Positions 15,773 to 21,910 of a stretch of 22,387 nt of DNA are shown in pieces. Position 1 is the stretch's first letter. The number at the start of each line of letters is the position of its first letter. The stretch spans positions 1 through 22,387 of the forward strand of contig JABEVI010000098.1 in assembly GCA_013044085.1 (NCBI GenBank), given 5' to 3'. The position numbers and the translations under genes are program-made. Source of the stretch: Steroidobacteraceae bacterium (GTDB taxonomy: Bacteria > Pseudomonadota > Gammaproteobacteria > Steroidobacterales > Steroidobacteraceae). The notes under the pieces are model-generated. The model ran no database searches. It was not told the origin of the DNA and saw nothing but the letters and a program-made list of their open reading frames with translations.

Positions 15773-16642
15773 TCAGCTGCGCCCATCGAACGAGAGCATC
15801 GGGTGGTAAAGATCCGGCCGTCGGTCCCGGAACAGACCCCAGGCCTCACGGTAGCGGCGTATTTCCTCCAGATCGAAGCTCGCGGTGAGCACGCTTTCCG
15901 TGCCACGGTCGGCCTCGGCGACGATCTCGCCGGTCGCCGACGCGATGAAGGACGATCCGTAGAAGGTCATCGAATATTTCTCGCCACGTTCGACACCGAT
16001 GCGGTTCGAGGCCAGCAGCGGCATCACGTTCGCCGCGGCATGACCCTGCATCGTGCGCCGCCAGTGAGCGCTCGAATCGATTTCCGGCGCCTGCGGCTCC
16101 GAGCCGATCGCGGTCGGGTAGAGGAGCATCTCGGCTCCCTGAAGCGCCATCGCCCGCGCCGCCTCCGGAAACCACTGGTCCCAGCAAATTGCCACGCCGA
16201 GCCGTCCGAAGGCGGTGGAAAACACACGAAAACCCGTATCACCGGGGGAGAAGTAGAATTTCTCGTGGTACCCGGGACCCTCCGGAATGTGCGATTTTCG
16301 GTAGCTGCCGACGGCGGTTCCATCCGCATCGACGACGACGACCGTGTTGAAGAACGCCTTGCCCGCCCGCTCGAACACGCTCACGGGCAGAACCACGCCG
16401 AGTTCGCGCGCGAGCGCGCTCATCCGCTCGACGGCCGGGTGACTCTCGAGCGGCAGGGCAAGATCGAAGTGGCGCGGATCGTGGTCCTTGCAGAAGTACG
16501 GCGTCTCGAACAACTCCTGCAGCAGGATCACGTTCGCGCCACGCGCCGCCGCGGCGCGCACCAAACGCTCCGCCCGCGCGAGGTTCGCCTCGCGGTTCGA
16601 TTCACAGGCCATCTGGGTCGCGGCGACGGTGACTATGCTCAT
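15773..16642 (-). CDS. aguB: N-carbamoylputrescine amidase (nitrilase superfamily)
   Basis: Hydrolyses N-carbamoylputrescine to putrescine, CO2 and ammonia, completing the agmatine-to-putrescine route begun by AguA. The 289-residue protein has the nitrilase Glu-Lys-Cys triad: Glu43 in LLQELFETPYFCKD, Lys116 in YRKSHIPEGPGYHEKFYF and Cys153 in AICWDQWFPEAARAM. ETPYFCKDHD, GPGYHEKFYFSPGDTGF and the C-terminal DRRPDLYHPM are typical of AguB (P. aeruginosa AguB is about 292 residues). ATG at 16642 gives the family start MSIVTVAATQM; longer starts add no conserved sequence. The ribosome site is weak. It lies 38 bp downstream of puuR and 21 bp upstream of rlmKL, so it is probably in the puuR transcript and under the same control. 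Confidence 0.95.
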   Translation of the reverse strand: MSIVTVAATQMACESNREANLARAERLVRAAAARGANVILLQELFETPYFCKDHDPRHFDLALPLESHPAVERMSALARELGVVLPVSVFERAGKAFFNTVVVVDADGTAVGSYRKSHIPEGPGYHEKFYFSPGDTGFRVFSTAFGRLGVAICWDQWFPEAARAMALQGAEMLLYPTAIGSEPQAPEIDSSAHWRRTMQGHAAANVMPLLASNRIGVERGEKYSMTFYGSSFIASATGEIVAEADRGTESVLTASFDLEEIRRYREAWGLFRDRRPDLYHPMLSFDGRS

Positions 16643-16680
16643 AGGTGGCGCATGGTAACCGAAAGGCGTCCCGCAGGAGG

Positions 16681-17229
16681 CTACAACGTCGGCGGCGCGC
16701 TCGCACTGACGATCTCGCACTGTTCGCGCGAGGTGTTGCGGAAGCGGTGCGGCAGCGTGCTGCGAAAGTAATAGCCGTCGCCCGCGCCGAGCGTGCGCGT
16801 CTCGCCGCCGACCGTCAGTTCGATGCGGCCGCGTACGACGACCCCCCCCTCCTCGCCGCCGTGCGTCAGCATCTCCTCGCCGGTGTCGGCGCCGGGCTCA
16901 TAGAATTCGTGCAGGACCGCCATGCTGCGCTTGGCGACGTTGCTGGCGACGAGGTGAAGGGCGACCCGCGCGGTGCCGATGTCCGGCAATTCCTCCTTAG
17001 GGAAGAACACCTGCGGCTTGAGCGCCAGATCGAGGGTGAAGAAATCGGCGAGCGCCATCGGCACCCCATCGAGCACCTTCTTCAGACTGCTGACGGAGGG
17101 GCTGACGCGGTTCTGTTCGATCAAGGAGATCAACCCGTTCGTGACGCCCGACCGCTTGGCGAGCTCGCGCTGGCTCAGGCCGTACATCTGCCGTACGGCC
17201 CTCAAATGTGAACCCACATCCAAACTCAT
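16681..17229 (-). CDS. puuR: PuuR-type transcriptional regulator (XRE HTH + cupin)
   Basis: DNA-binding regulator, 182 residues (E. coli PuuR is 185). Residues about 5-60 hold an XRE helix-turn-helix (LSQRELAKRSGVTNGLISLI), followed by a cupin domain about 105-178 with HEFYEPGADTGEEMLTHGGEE and the GDGYYFRSTLPHRFRN strand, typical of ligand-sensing PuuR/PauR proteins. In known systems they repress polyamine genes and are released by putrescine or a related compound. The ATG at 17229 gives the normal N-terminus; the longer frame from 17289 reads through the promoter. No ribosome site is seen; the operator-like palindrome abuts the start codon, which suggests autorepression. Divergent from the aminotransferase gene across 127 bp and first gene of a minus-strand run puuR-aguB-rlmKL. 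The effector is not readable from sequence. Confidence 0.9.
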   Translation of the reverse strand: MSLDVGSHLRAVRQMYGLSQRELAKRSGVTNGLISLIEQNRVSPSVSSLKKVLDGVPMALADFFTLDLALKPQVFFPKEELPDIGTARVALHLVASNVAKRSMAVLHEFYEPGADTGEEMLTHGGEEGGVVVRGRIELTVGGETRTLGAGDGYYFRSTLPHRFRNTSREQCEIVSASAPPTL

Positions 17230-17251
17230 GATGTTAAGGATATTAAACGTC
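17230..17251. promoter_or_regulatory. Putative PuuR operator at its own promoter
   Basis: A 22-base imperfect palindrome with core GTTAAGGATATTAAAC; 14 of 22 positions are self-complementary and 19 of 22 match the puuD site at 13363-13384. It overlaps the minus-strand -10-like TTTAAT and touches the puuR start codon. It also lies about 23 bp upstream of the aminotransferase -35, so it could affect both divergent genes. No experimental binding is implied. Confidence 0.6.
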
Positions 17252-17270
17252 GGGACACCAATTTCGCCAA
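17242..17270 (-). promoter_or_regulatory. Candidate puuR promoter
   Basis: On the minus strand TTGGCG (17265-17270) and TTTAAT (17242-17247) are 17 bp apart, matching 4 of 6 and 5 of 6 sigma-70 consensus bases. The start point would be five to seven bases before the ATG at 17229, leaving no room for a ribosome site. A TTGACA further upstream (17284-17289) lacks a good partner. Confidence 0.45.
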
Positions 17271-17273
17271 TAA

Positions 17274-17302
17274 TTGCCGGAAGTGTCAATTTTTCTTATC
17301 AT
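17274..17302 (+). promoter_or_regulatory. Candidate sigma-70 promoter of the aminotransferase gene
   Basis: TTGCCG (17274-17279), a 17-base spacer and TATCAT (17297-17302), with an AT-rich spacer (TCAATTTTTCT). Predicted start near 17309, giving a leader of about 48 nt to the ATG at 17357, which has AAGGAT nine bases upstream. Confidence 0.55.
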
Positions 17303-17356
17303 CTCGCCCCCGATGCCGGTCGCCGGCGCCCTCTGTGCTGTAAAGGATCCGACCTA

Positions 17357-18694
17357 ATGAATGCGAAGCCGTCCACGGCCCTGTCCCCGAGCGAGATGCA
17401 GTCCTTCTGGATGCCCTTCACGGCCAATCGCCAGTTCAAGGCGAATCCGCGCCTGCTGGTGCGCGCCGAGGGCATGCACTACTGGAGCGCCGACGGCCGT
17501 GAAATCCTCGATGCGGTCGCGGGTCTGTGGTGCGTGAACGCCGGTCACGGCCGGCGCGAGATCGCCGAGGCGGTCGGCGCGCAACTCGCAACCATGGAGT
17601 TTGCACCCACCTTTCAGATGGGCCATCCGAGCGCCTTCGAACTCGCCAATCGCCTCGCGGCGATCGCGCCGCCCGGACTCGATCGGGTTTTCTTCACCAA
17701 TTCCGGCTCCGAATCGGTGGACACGGCGCTGAAGATTGCGATCGCCTATCAACGCGCCCGCGGCCAGGGCTCACGATTCCGCGTGATCGGACGCGAAAAG
17801 GGCTATCACGGTGTCGGTTTCGGCGGCATATCGGTCGGCGGCATCCTCAATAACCGCAAATACTTCGCCGCCTCGATGCTGCCCGGCGTCGACCATCTCC
17901 CGCACACGCTCTCGATCGAACACAACGCCTACAGCCGCGGCCTGCCCGCGTGGGGCGCGCATCTGGCCAACGATCTGGAACGCTTGATCGCGCTGCACGA
18001 CGCCTCGACGATTGCCGCGGTGATCGTCGAGCCGCTGTCCGGGTCGGCCGGCGTGATCCTGCCGCCCGTTGGCTACCTGAAGCGGCTGCGCGAGATCTGT
18101 GACAAGCACGACATTCTGCTGATATTCGACGAAGTGATCACGGGTTTCGGGCGGGTCGGCAAGCCCTTCGGCGCGCAGGCCTTCGAGGTCACGCCCGACT
18201 TGATGACGACCGCGAAAGGTTTGACGAATGGCGCGGTGCCGATGGGCGCCGTGTTCGCGGCGCGCAAGATCTACGATGCCTTCATGCAGGGCCCGGAACA
18301 CACCATCGAACTGTTCCATGGCTACACGTACTCGGCGCATCCGGCGGCCTGTGCGGCGGCGCTCGCGACGCTCGACATCTACGCGCGCGAGGGGCTTCTG
18401 ACCCGGGCCGCGACCCTCGCGCCGCAGATGGAGAGCGCCGTGCACTCGCTGAAGGGGCTGCCGAACGTCATCGACGTGCGCAACTGCGGCCTGATCGGCG
18501 CGGTGGAGATGGAACCGCGCGCCGGACGTCCCGGCACGCGCGGCTACGATGTGTTCCTGAAGTGCTTCGAGCGCGGGGTGCTGGTGCGCCAGACCGGCGA
18601 CATCATCGCCCTGTCGCCACCGTTGATCGTCGAGCCCGCCGACCTTGCGCGCATCGCCGAGGTGCTTGGCGAGGCGATCCGCGGCACGGCTTGA
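17357..18694 (+). CDS. Omega-amino acid (beta-alanine)-pyruvate aminotransferase, class III
   Basis: PLP-dependent class III transaminase of 445 residues moving an omega-amino group to pyruvate. It closely resembles Pseudomonas omega-amino acid:pyruvate (BauA-type) aminotransferases: FWMPFTANRQFKANPRLLV near 17-35, DAVAGLWCVNAGHGR, FFTNSGSESVDTALK, KGYHGVGFGGISVGG, DHLPHTL, LLIFDEVITGFGR with Asp258 and the PLP lysine Lys287 in TTAKGLTNGAVPMGAVFA, then FHGYTYSAHPAACAAA. AAGGAT precedes the ATG by nine bases. Being divergent from puuR it plausibly handles GABA, beta-alanine or putrescine-derived amines: GABA would give succinic semialdehyde, beta-alanine malonic semialdehyde. The SpuC putrescine aminotransferase is a related family, but the N-terminal motif favours the BauA type. 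The exact substrate is inference. Confidence 0.88.
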   Translation: MNAKPSTALSPSEMQSFWMPFTANRQFKANPRLLVRAEGMHYWSADGREILDAVAGLWCVNAGHGRREIAEAVGAQLATMEFAPTFQMGHPSAFELANRLAAIAPPGLDRVFFTNSGSESVDTALKIAIAYQRARGQGSRFRVIGREKGYHGVGFGGISVGGILNNRKYFAASMLPGVDHLPHTLSIEHNAYSRGLPAWGAHLANDLERLIALHDASTIAAVIVEPLSGSAGVILPPVGYLKRLREICDKHDILLIFDEVITGFGRVGKPFGAQAFEVTPDLMTTAKGLTNGAVPMGAVFAARKIYDAFMQGPEHTIELFHGYTYSAHPAACAAALATLDIYAREGLLTRAATLAPQMESAVHSLKGLPNVIDVRNCGLIGAVEMEPRAGRPGTRGYDVFLKCFERGVLVRQTGDIIALSPPLIVEPADLARIAEVLGEAIRGTA

Positions 18695-18695
18695 G

Positions 18696-18709
18696 CGCGG
18701 CGCGCCGCG
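18696..18709. terminator. GC palindrome in the gap between convergent aminotransferase and cupin genes
   Basis: CGCGGCGCGCCGCG is a perfect 14-base palindrome just after the aminotransferase stop codon. As RNA it could fold to a five-pair stem with a four-base loop. No T-run follows, and GC-only palindromes arise easily at this composition, so a terminator role is weakly supported. Confidence 0.25.
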
Positions 18710-18722
18710 TGAACGGGCGTGG

Positions 18723-19085
18723 CTAGGTCTTCGGTTCGAACACCGCGTACCACTTGCGGCATGCCGCCAGCACCTCCCAGCTGCCCTCGAAGCCGGCGGG
18801 AATGACGAACGCCGCGCCGGCACCGAAGTCGCGGCGTTCGCCGGCCACCGACTCGATGCGCACGCGGCCTTCGATGATCACGCAGAATTCGTGCTCCGTG
18901 TAGCGGACGCGCCATTTCCCCGGGGTGCTTGTCCAGACGCCACAGAAGAACTCATCGCCGCCATCGCTGTATTGATTGGCGGCACGGGCATGCGGGATCC
19001 CGGCGAGGATGGTCTCGGGTCGGGGACTCGCGGCCTCCCCCGGCAGCGCGGCGTCGAGCACCACGATTCTCTTCGGATCGAGCAC
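18723..19085 (-). CDS. Small cupin protein, DUF861/EutQ-like
   Basis: A 120-residue single-domain beta-barrel protein of unknown specific function. Residues about 45-115 carry the cupin_3 pattern: FFCGVWTSTPGKWRVRYTEHEFCVIIEGRVRIES, positions about 18852-18953, then FGAGAAFVIPAGFEGSWEVL. This is the form seen in DUF861 proteins such as EutQ-like and ureidoglycine-aminohydrolase-related cupins. The metal-ligand set looks incomplete (one His in the TEHEF segment, no clear second-motif His). No signal peptide. Start is GTG 19085, four bases after the stop of the yhhQ-like gene and preceded by GAGG, so it is translationally coupled. It is convergent with the aminotransferase gene. DUF861 cupins often occur beside amine or amino-acid catabolic genes, but its tight link here is to the transporter, so any role is open. 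Confidence 0.8.
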   Translation of the reverse strand: MLDPKRIVVLDAALPGEAASPRPETILAGIPHARAANQYSDGGDEFFCGVWTSTPGKWRVRYTEHEFCVIIEGRVRIESVAGERRDFGAGAAFVIPAGFEGSWEVLAACRKWYAVFEPKT

Positions 19086-19089
19086 CGCC

Positions 19090-19803
19090 TCAGGCCTGCA
19101 GCGAGAAGGGCGTGAAGTTGGTGCCGATATCGTAGTAGTCCTCGTTCTCGACCCTCTTCAGGAAGGCGACGACCCGATAGGTTCCCGGCGCGGCGATCAT
19201 TTCCCAACCGCTCTTCATCAGATACTGCGTGATCATCAGATCCTGAAGGTGCGGCCATGGCATCCGGCCGTAGAATGCGATGGTGTAGAAGAGCGCCGAA
19301 TCGACCCATTCACCGCAGAGCGTCGAGCCGACGAGCCGCGTCCACAACCAGCGCCCGCGAGTCCAGATCTTCATCTTCGCCAACACGTAGCTGTTGACGA
19401 AGGTGCCGCACAGAAATGCGACGATCGAGGCCGCGACGATGCGCGGCGTGTTGCCGAACACCGCCTCGATCGCAGCCTGACTGGCGAGACCCGTGGCCGA
19501 GACCGGCAGGTGAACCACCACAGCGGCCATGAACGAGGCGAAGGCGAGCGCACCGAAGCCGGCCCAGACGACCCGGCGGTCGCGACCGTAGCCGTAGACC
19601 TCGGTCAGTATGTCGCCGAAGATGTATGAAATCGGGAAGAACAGCACGCCGGCAAGGAAGGTCACGTTGCCGAGCAGCGGCACATGAATCGATGTTTCCT
19701 TCGCCGGACCGATCAAATTCGAACAGAGCAGCACACAGACATAAGCGGCCATCACGAAGTCGTAATACCGATACTGGCGCGTCTGGGTCGTTGCGGACGT
19801 CAT
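19090..19803 (-). CDS. yhhQ: Queuosine precursor transporter, YhhQ/VUT family
   Basis: Inner-membrane protein that imports a queuine precursor (preQ0/preQ1 in E. coli YhhQ) for tRNA queuosine modification. From ATG 19803 it has 237 residues (E. coli YhhQ 221) and about six hydrophobic segments, near 14-33, 47-65, 77-98, 121-142, 165-180 and 195-212. Family signatures are present: YVCVLLCSNLIGPAK, FLAGVLFFPISYIFGDILTEVYGYG (positions about 19588-19660), and GEWVDSALFYTIAFYG. An in-frame ATG at 19848 would add 15 residues; the shorter start matches the family better. Only a weak ribosome site (GGGAA) precedes it. The cupin gene follows after four bases. No queuosine biosynthesis gene is in view and the leader is too short for the known preQ1 aptamers. 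Confidence 0.92.
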   Translation of the reverse strand: MTSATTQTRQYRYYDFVMAAYVCVLLCSNLIGPAKETSIHVPLLGNVTFLAGVLFFPISYIFGDILTEVYGYGRDRRVVWAGFGALAFASFMAAVVVHLPVSATGLASQAAIEAVFGNTPRIVAASIVAFLCGTFVNSYVLAKMKIWTRGRWLWTRLVGSTLCGEWVDSALFYTIAFYGRMPWPHLQDLMITQYLMKSGWEMIAAPGTYRVVAFLKRVENEDYYDIGTNFTPFSLQA

Positions 19804-19843
19804 CGAGGATTCCCATGAAACGGCCGCAGCCGGCCCAGCGCCG

Positions 19844-19874
19844 ATCATATGTCAATTGGCCGCGCCGCGCCCAA
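19844..19874 (-). promoter_or_regulatory. Weak candidate promoter of the yhhQ-cupin pair
   Basis: TATGAT (19844-19849, minus strand) is a 5-of-6 -10 match with TTGGGC (19869-19874) 19 bp away, a poor -35 at long spacing. A perfect TTGACA (19850-19855) adjoins it but has no -10 at the right distance. A promoter in this 104-bp spacer is likely on gene order; the exact boxes are uncertain. Confidence 0.25.
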
Positions 19875-19907
19875 CGCTCGCGTGCGGCCGACCACCGCCT
19901 CACTGGT

Positions 19908-20393
19908 TCACAGGCTCACAGCGGCCAGCATGCCGACGCCGTACTTGCCGAGGCTCGTCTCGAAATCGACGCGGTGTGGCGCCGCGGCGAGGGCCGCCTG
20001 CGCGGCCGCCGGCAGCGCCGCGACCGGATACACCTCCTCGAGGCGCAGGTGGGGTGTGTTCTCACGCAGCAGCAGGCGCGTGGCGATGTTCATGACTTCA
20101 CGCAGGTTAGCGCTCATCACCTCGTTCAGTACGCGGTTCTTGGCCGCCTCCTTGGCGACCGGCGGTGGAAGCATGGACAGCGCGGCGCCGGCGTTCGCCG
20201 CGAACGCCATGTCGCAGACGCAAAAGGCTCCCGGCGCGTTCTCGTCGGTGACGTAGACCGCGCAGTAACTCGAGGACTTCGGCCCGAGGTCGAATTTCGG
20301 CCCGGGTTTCACCGTAAGACCGTCGAACAACACACCGAACATCTCCCTGACGAGGGCGGCATCCGGCAGTGGATAATGGCTCGGCGCGCTCAT
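19908..20393 (-). CDS. CheC/CheX-like chemotaxis protein (candidate CheY-P phosphatase)
   Basis: A 161-residue cytosolic protein without a clear named family by eye. The central helix ANLREVMNIATRLLL carries Glu99-x-x-Asn102, and a proline follows at 123 after 20 residues. This resembles the E-x2-N ... P active-site pattern of CheC/CheX/FliY phosphatases (family form D/S-x3-E-x2-N-x22-P), although the first D/S position is Ala95 here. The flanking beta-rich halves (SSYCAVYVTDENAPGAFCVCDMA and PHRVDFETSLGKYGVGMLAAV, each shown by position as about residues 41-63 and 139-158) fit a CheX-like fold. The start overlaps the cheY stop by four bases (ATGA), so it is translationally coupled to cheY, which supports a role on that response regulator. 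Alternative: an unrelated chemotaxis accessory protein. Confidence 0.7.
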   Translation of the reverse strand: MSAPSHYPLPDAALVREMFGVLFDGLTVKPGPKFDLGPKSSSYCAVYVTDENAPGAFCVCDMAFAANAGAALSMLPPPVAKEAAKNRVLNEVMSANLREVMNIATRLLLRENTPHLRLEEVYPVAALPAAAQAALAAAPHRVDFETSLGKYGVGMLAAVSL

Positions 20394-20752
20394 TTGATGT
20401 GTGCTCCGAGGGTCTGCTGGAAGGACTCCGGCGTGAACGGTTTGGAAATCAGGAAGCTCGCACCGGCCGCGTCCGCGCGCTGGCGCATCTCCGGCGTCGC
20501 TTCCGTGGTCACGAAGCCGAATTTGACCTTGATGCCCTCACGGTTCAACTGTTCGAGGAGGTCGATTCCGGTCAAATTCGGCATGTTCCAATCCGAAAGA
20601 ACCAGATCCGGTGCCCCGCCCTTGATCGCCGCAAGCGCCTGCGCGCCGTCGATCGCCTCGCTGAACTCGTGTCCGTCGAAGCCGGCGAGGCGGATCGTCT
20701 TGCGCACGATCATCCTCATTGCGGTGGAGTCGTCGACAATCATGATCTTCAT
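20390..20752 (-). CDS. cheY: Chemotaxis response regulator CheY
   Basis: Single-domain receiver of 120 residues that carries the phosphoryl signal from CheA to the flagellar motor or another target. All conserved residues are visible: acidic pair Asp7-Asp8 in IMIVDDSTAMRMIVRK, phospho-acceptor Asp54 in LVLSDWNMPNLTGIDLL, Thr82/Thr83 in GFVTTEA and Lys104 in FLISKPFTPE. No output domain. The start ATG overlaps the cheR stop by four bases, and its own stop overlaps the next start by four bases. A long upstream extension of this frame reads antisense-like low-complexity sequence and is not part of the gene. Confidence 0.95.
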   Translation of the reverse strand: MKIMIVDDSTAMRMIVRKTIRLAGFDGHEFSEAIDGAQALAAIKGGAPDLVLSDWNMPNLTGIDLLEQLNREGIKVKFGFVTTEATPEMRQRADAAGASFLISKPFTPESFQQTLGAHIK

Positions 20753-21633
20753 GGGATGGCTCCTGGTACCGTGCTTCCGTTGCGACGGTAGATCGTCTTG
20801 CCGATCAGCGTGTAGTCGTTGGAAACCTTGAAAAGACTCTCGGAATGACCGAGAAACAACAGATCGTTCGGCCGCTGCACCCGCGCGATCCGTCCGAACA
20901 GATCGCGTTGCGCGTCCTTGTCGAAATAGATGATCACATTCCGGCACACGACCACGTCGAGCGGCCCCTTCATCGGCAGCTCTTTCATCAGGTTCAGGAC
21001 CTTGAACGTGACCATGCCGGCGATCAGCGGATCGACCTCGTAGCAGCGTTGCGCGCCGTCGTTGACCTGCCGGAAGAAACGCTGCAGCCGCAGCGGATCG
21101 AGACCTTTGACCCGGTCGGCCGCATACCGCCCGCGCCGTGCACGCCCGAGAATGTCCGAGTCGATGTCGGTTGCGAGGATTTTCACGTCCCATCGGGGCA
21201 AATCGGGGATCGTCTCGCAGATCGTCATCGCCAGGGAATACGCTTCCTCCCCCGAGGAACACGCGGCCGACCAAATGCGGATCCGACGCGAGGCGCGCGG
21301 ATCGTTCATGCGGGGCAGCAGAAACTCGTCGCGCAGATAATCGAAATGGTGCGACTCACGGAAGAACGCGGTCAGATTCGTCGTCATCGCATTGCAAAAT
21401 TCGCCGAGCTCCGCACCGTCGTCCGCCTCCAGGAGCCGACGATAGTCGACGAAGCTTCGCAGGCCGAGCACGCGCAGCCGCCTCGACAACCGGCCGTAGA
21501 CCAGTTCGCGCTTCGATTCGGCGAGGGCGATGCCGGTCAATTCCCGGGCGAGCGTGCGCAACGCCTCGAAGTCGGCATCCGTGAAGGAGAATTCCCGGAC
21601 GCGCTCCGGTTCGAATGCCGCTTCACGGCTCAT
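20749..21633 (-). CDS. cheR: Chemotaxis protein methyltransferase CheR
   Basis: SAM-dependent methyltransferase that adds methyl groups to glutamates of chemoreceptors for adaptation. 294 residues from ATG 21633. The N-terminal helical domain has GIALAESKRELVYGRLSRRLR and MTTNLTAFFRESHHF near 83-97. The SAM-binding domain has IRIWSAACSSGEEAYSLAM near 118-136, ATDIDSDIL near 154-162 and the conserved VVCRNVIIYFD near 228-238. There are no C-terminal TPR repeats. The start overlaps the end of the STAS gene by 11 bases; an upstream in-frame ATG at 21711 adds unconserved sequence inside that gene. Part of a five-gene coupled run. No cheB is in the window. Confidence 0.95.
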   Translation of the reverse strand: MSREAAFEPERVREFSFTDADFEALRTLARELTGIALAESKRELVYGRLSRRLRVLGLRSFVDYRRLLEADDGAELGEFCNAMTTNLTAFFRESHHFDYLRDEFLLPRMNDPRASRRIRIWSAACSSGEEAYSLAMTICETIPDLPRWDVKILATDIDSDILGRARRGRYAADRVKGLDPLRLQRFFRQVNDGAQRCYEVDPLIAGMVTFKVLNLMKELPMKGPLDVVVCRNVIIYFDKDAQRDLFGRIARVQRPNDLLFLGHSESLFKVSNDYTLIGKTIYRRNGSTVPGAIP

Positions 21634-21907
21634 GACGTGCCGCTCCGAACAGAGCCTCGCGCAAGCCGAGCAGGCCGACGGCATCGTCGAAGCGCGATGT
21701 GGCACCCGCAAACTCGAGCGTTCGACCCAGATTCCCCGCCTCGTGCCGCGCGGCGAGCAACAACTGGATACCGGCGCTGTCCACCGTGACGAGTCCGGAA
21801 AGATCGATCGTGATCGGCCCTTCGCTCGAGAAGGCGCCGAGCAGCCGCTCGTGCCAGCCCTCGACGTCCTGGATCAGCAAACTGCCTTCGAGGTGGATGT
21901 TCGGCAT
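21623..21907 (-). CDS. Single-domain STAS protein (anti-sigma factor antagonist-like)
   Basis: A 94-residue STAS domain like SpoIIAA/MlaB-type proteins: MPNIHLEGSLLIQDVEGWHE, then PITIDLSGLVTVDSAGIQLLLAARHEA (positions about 21749-21828). Ser44 in the VDSAG motif sits where SpoIIAA-type proteins are phosphorylated. Such small STAS proteins recur inside chemotaxis clusters and may link to a switch kinase, but no kinase is seen here. It starts three bases after the cheW stop and overlaps cheR by 11 bases. Function in this context is not established. Confidence 0.85.
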   Translation of the reverse strand: MPNIHLEGSLLIQDVEGWHERLLGAFSSEGPITIDLSGLVTVDSAGIQLLLAARHEAGNLGRTLEFAGATSRFDDAVGLLGLREALFGAARHEP

Positions 21908-21910
21908 GGC

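Noticed and set aside
13790..16771. A 993-codon open frame on the plus strand opposite rlmKL and aguB
   Set aside because: It is antisense to two clearly conserved genes and its product is Arg/Ala/Gly-rich without domains. Long antisense frames are common at this GC content.
19804..19907. Possible preQ1 riboswitch before the queuosine-precursor transporter
   Set aside because: The spacer is only 104 bp, GC-rich, and I see no short pseudoknot-type aptamer with its A-rich tail.
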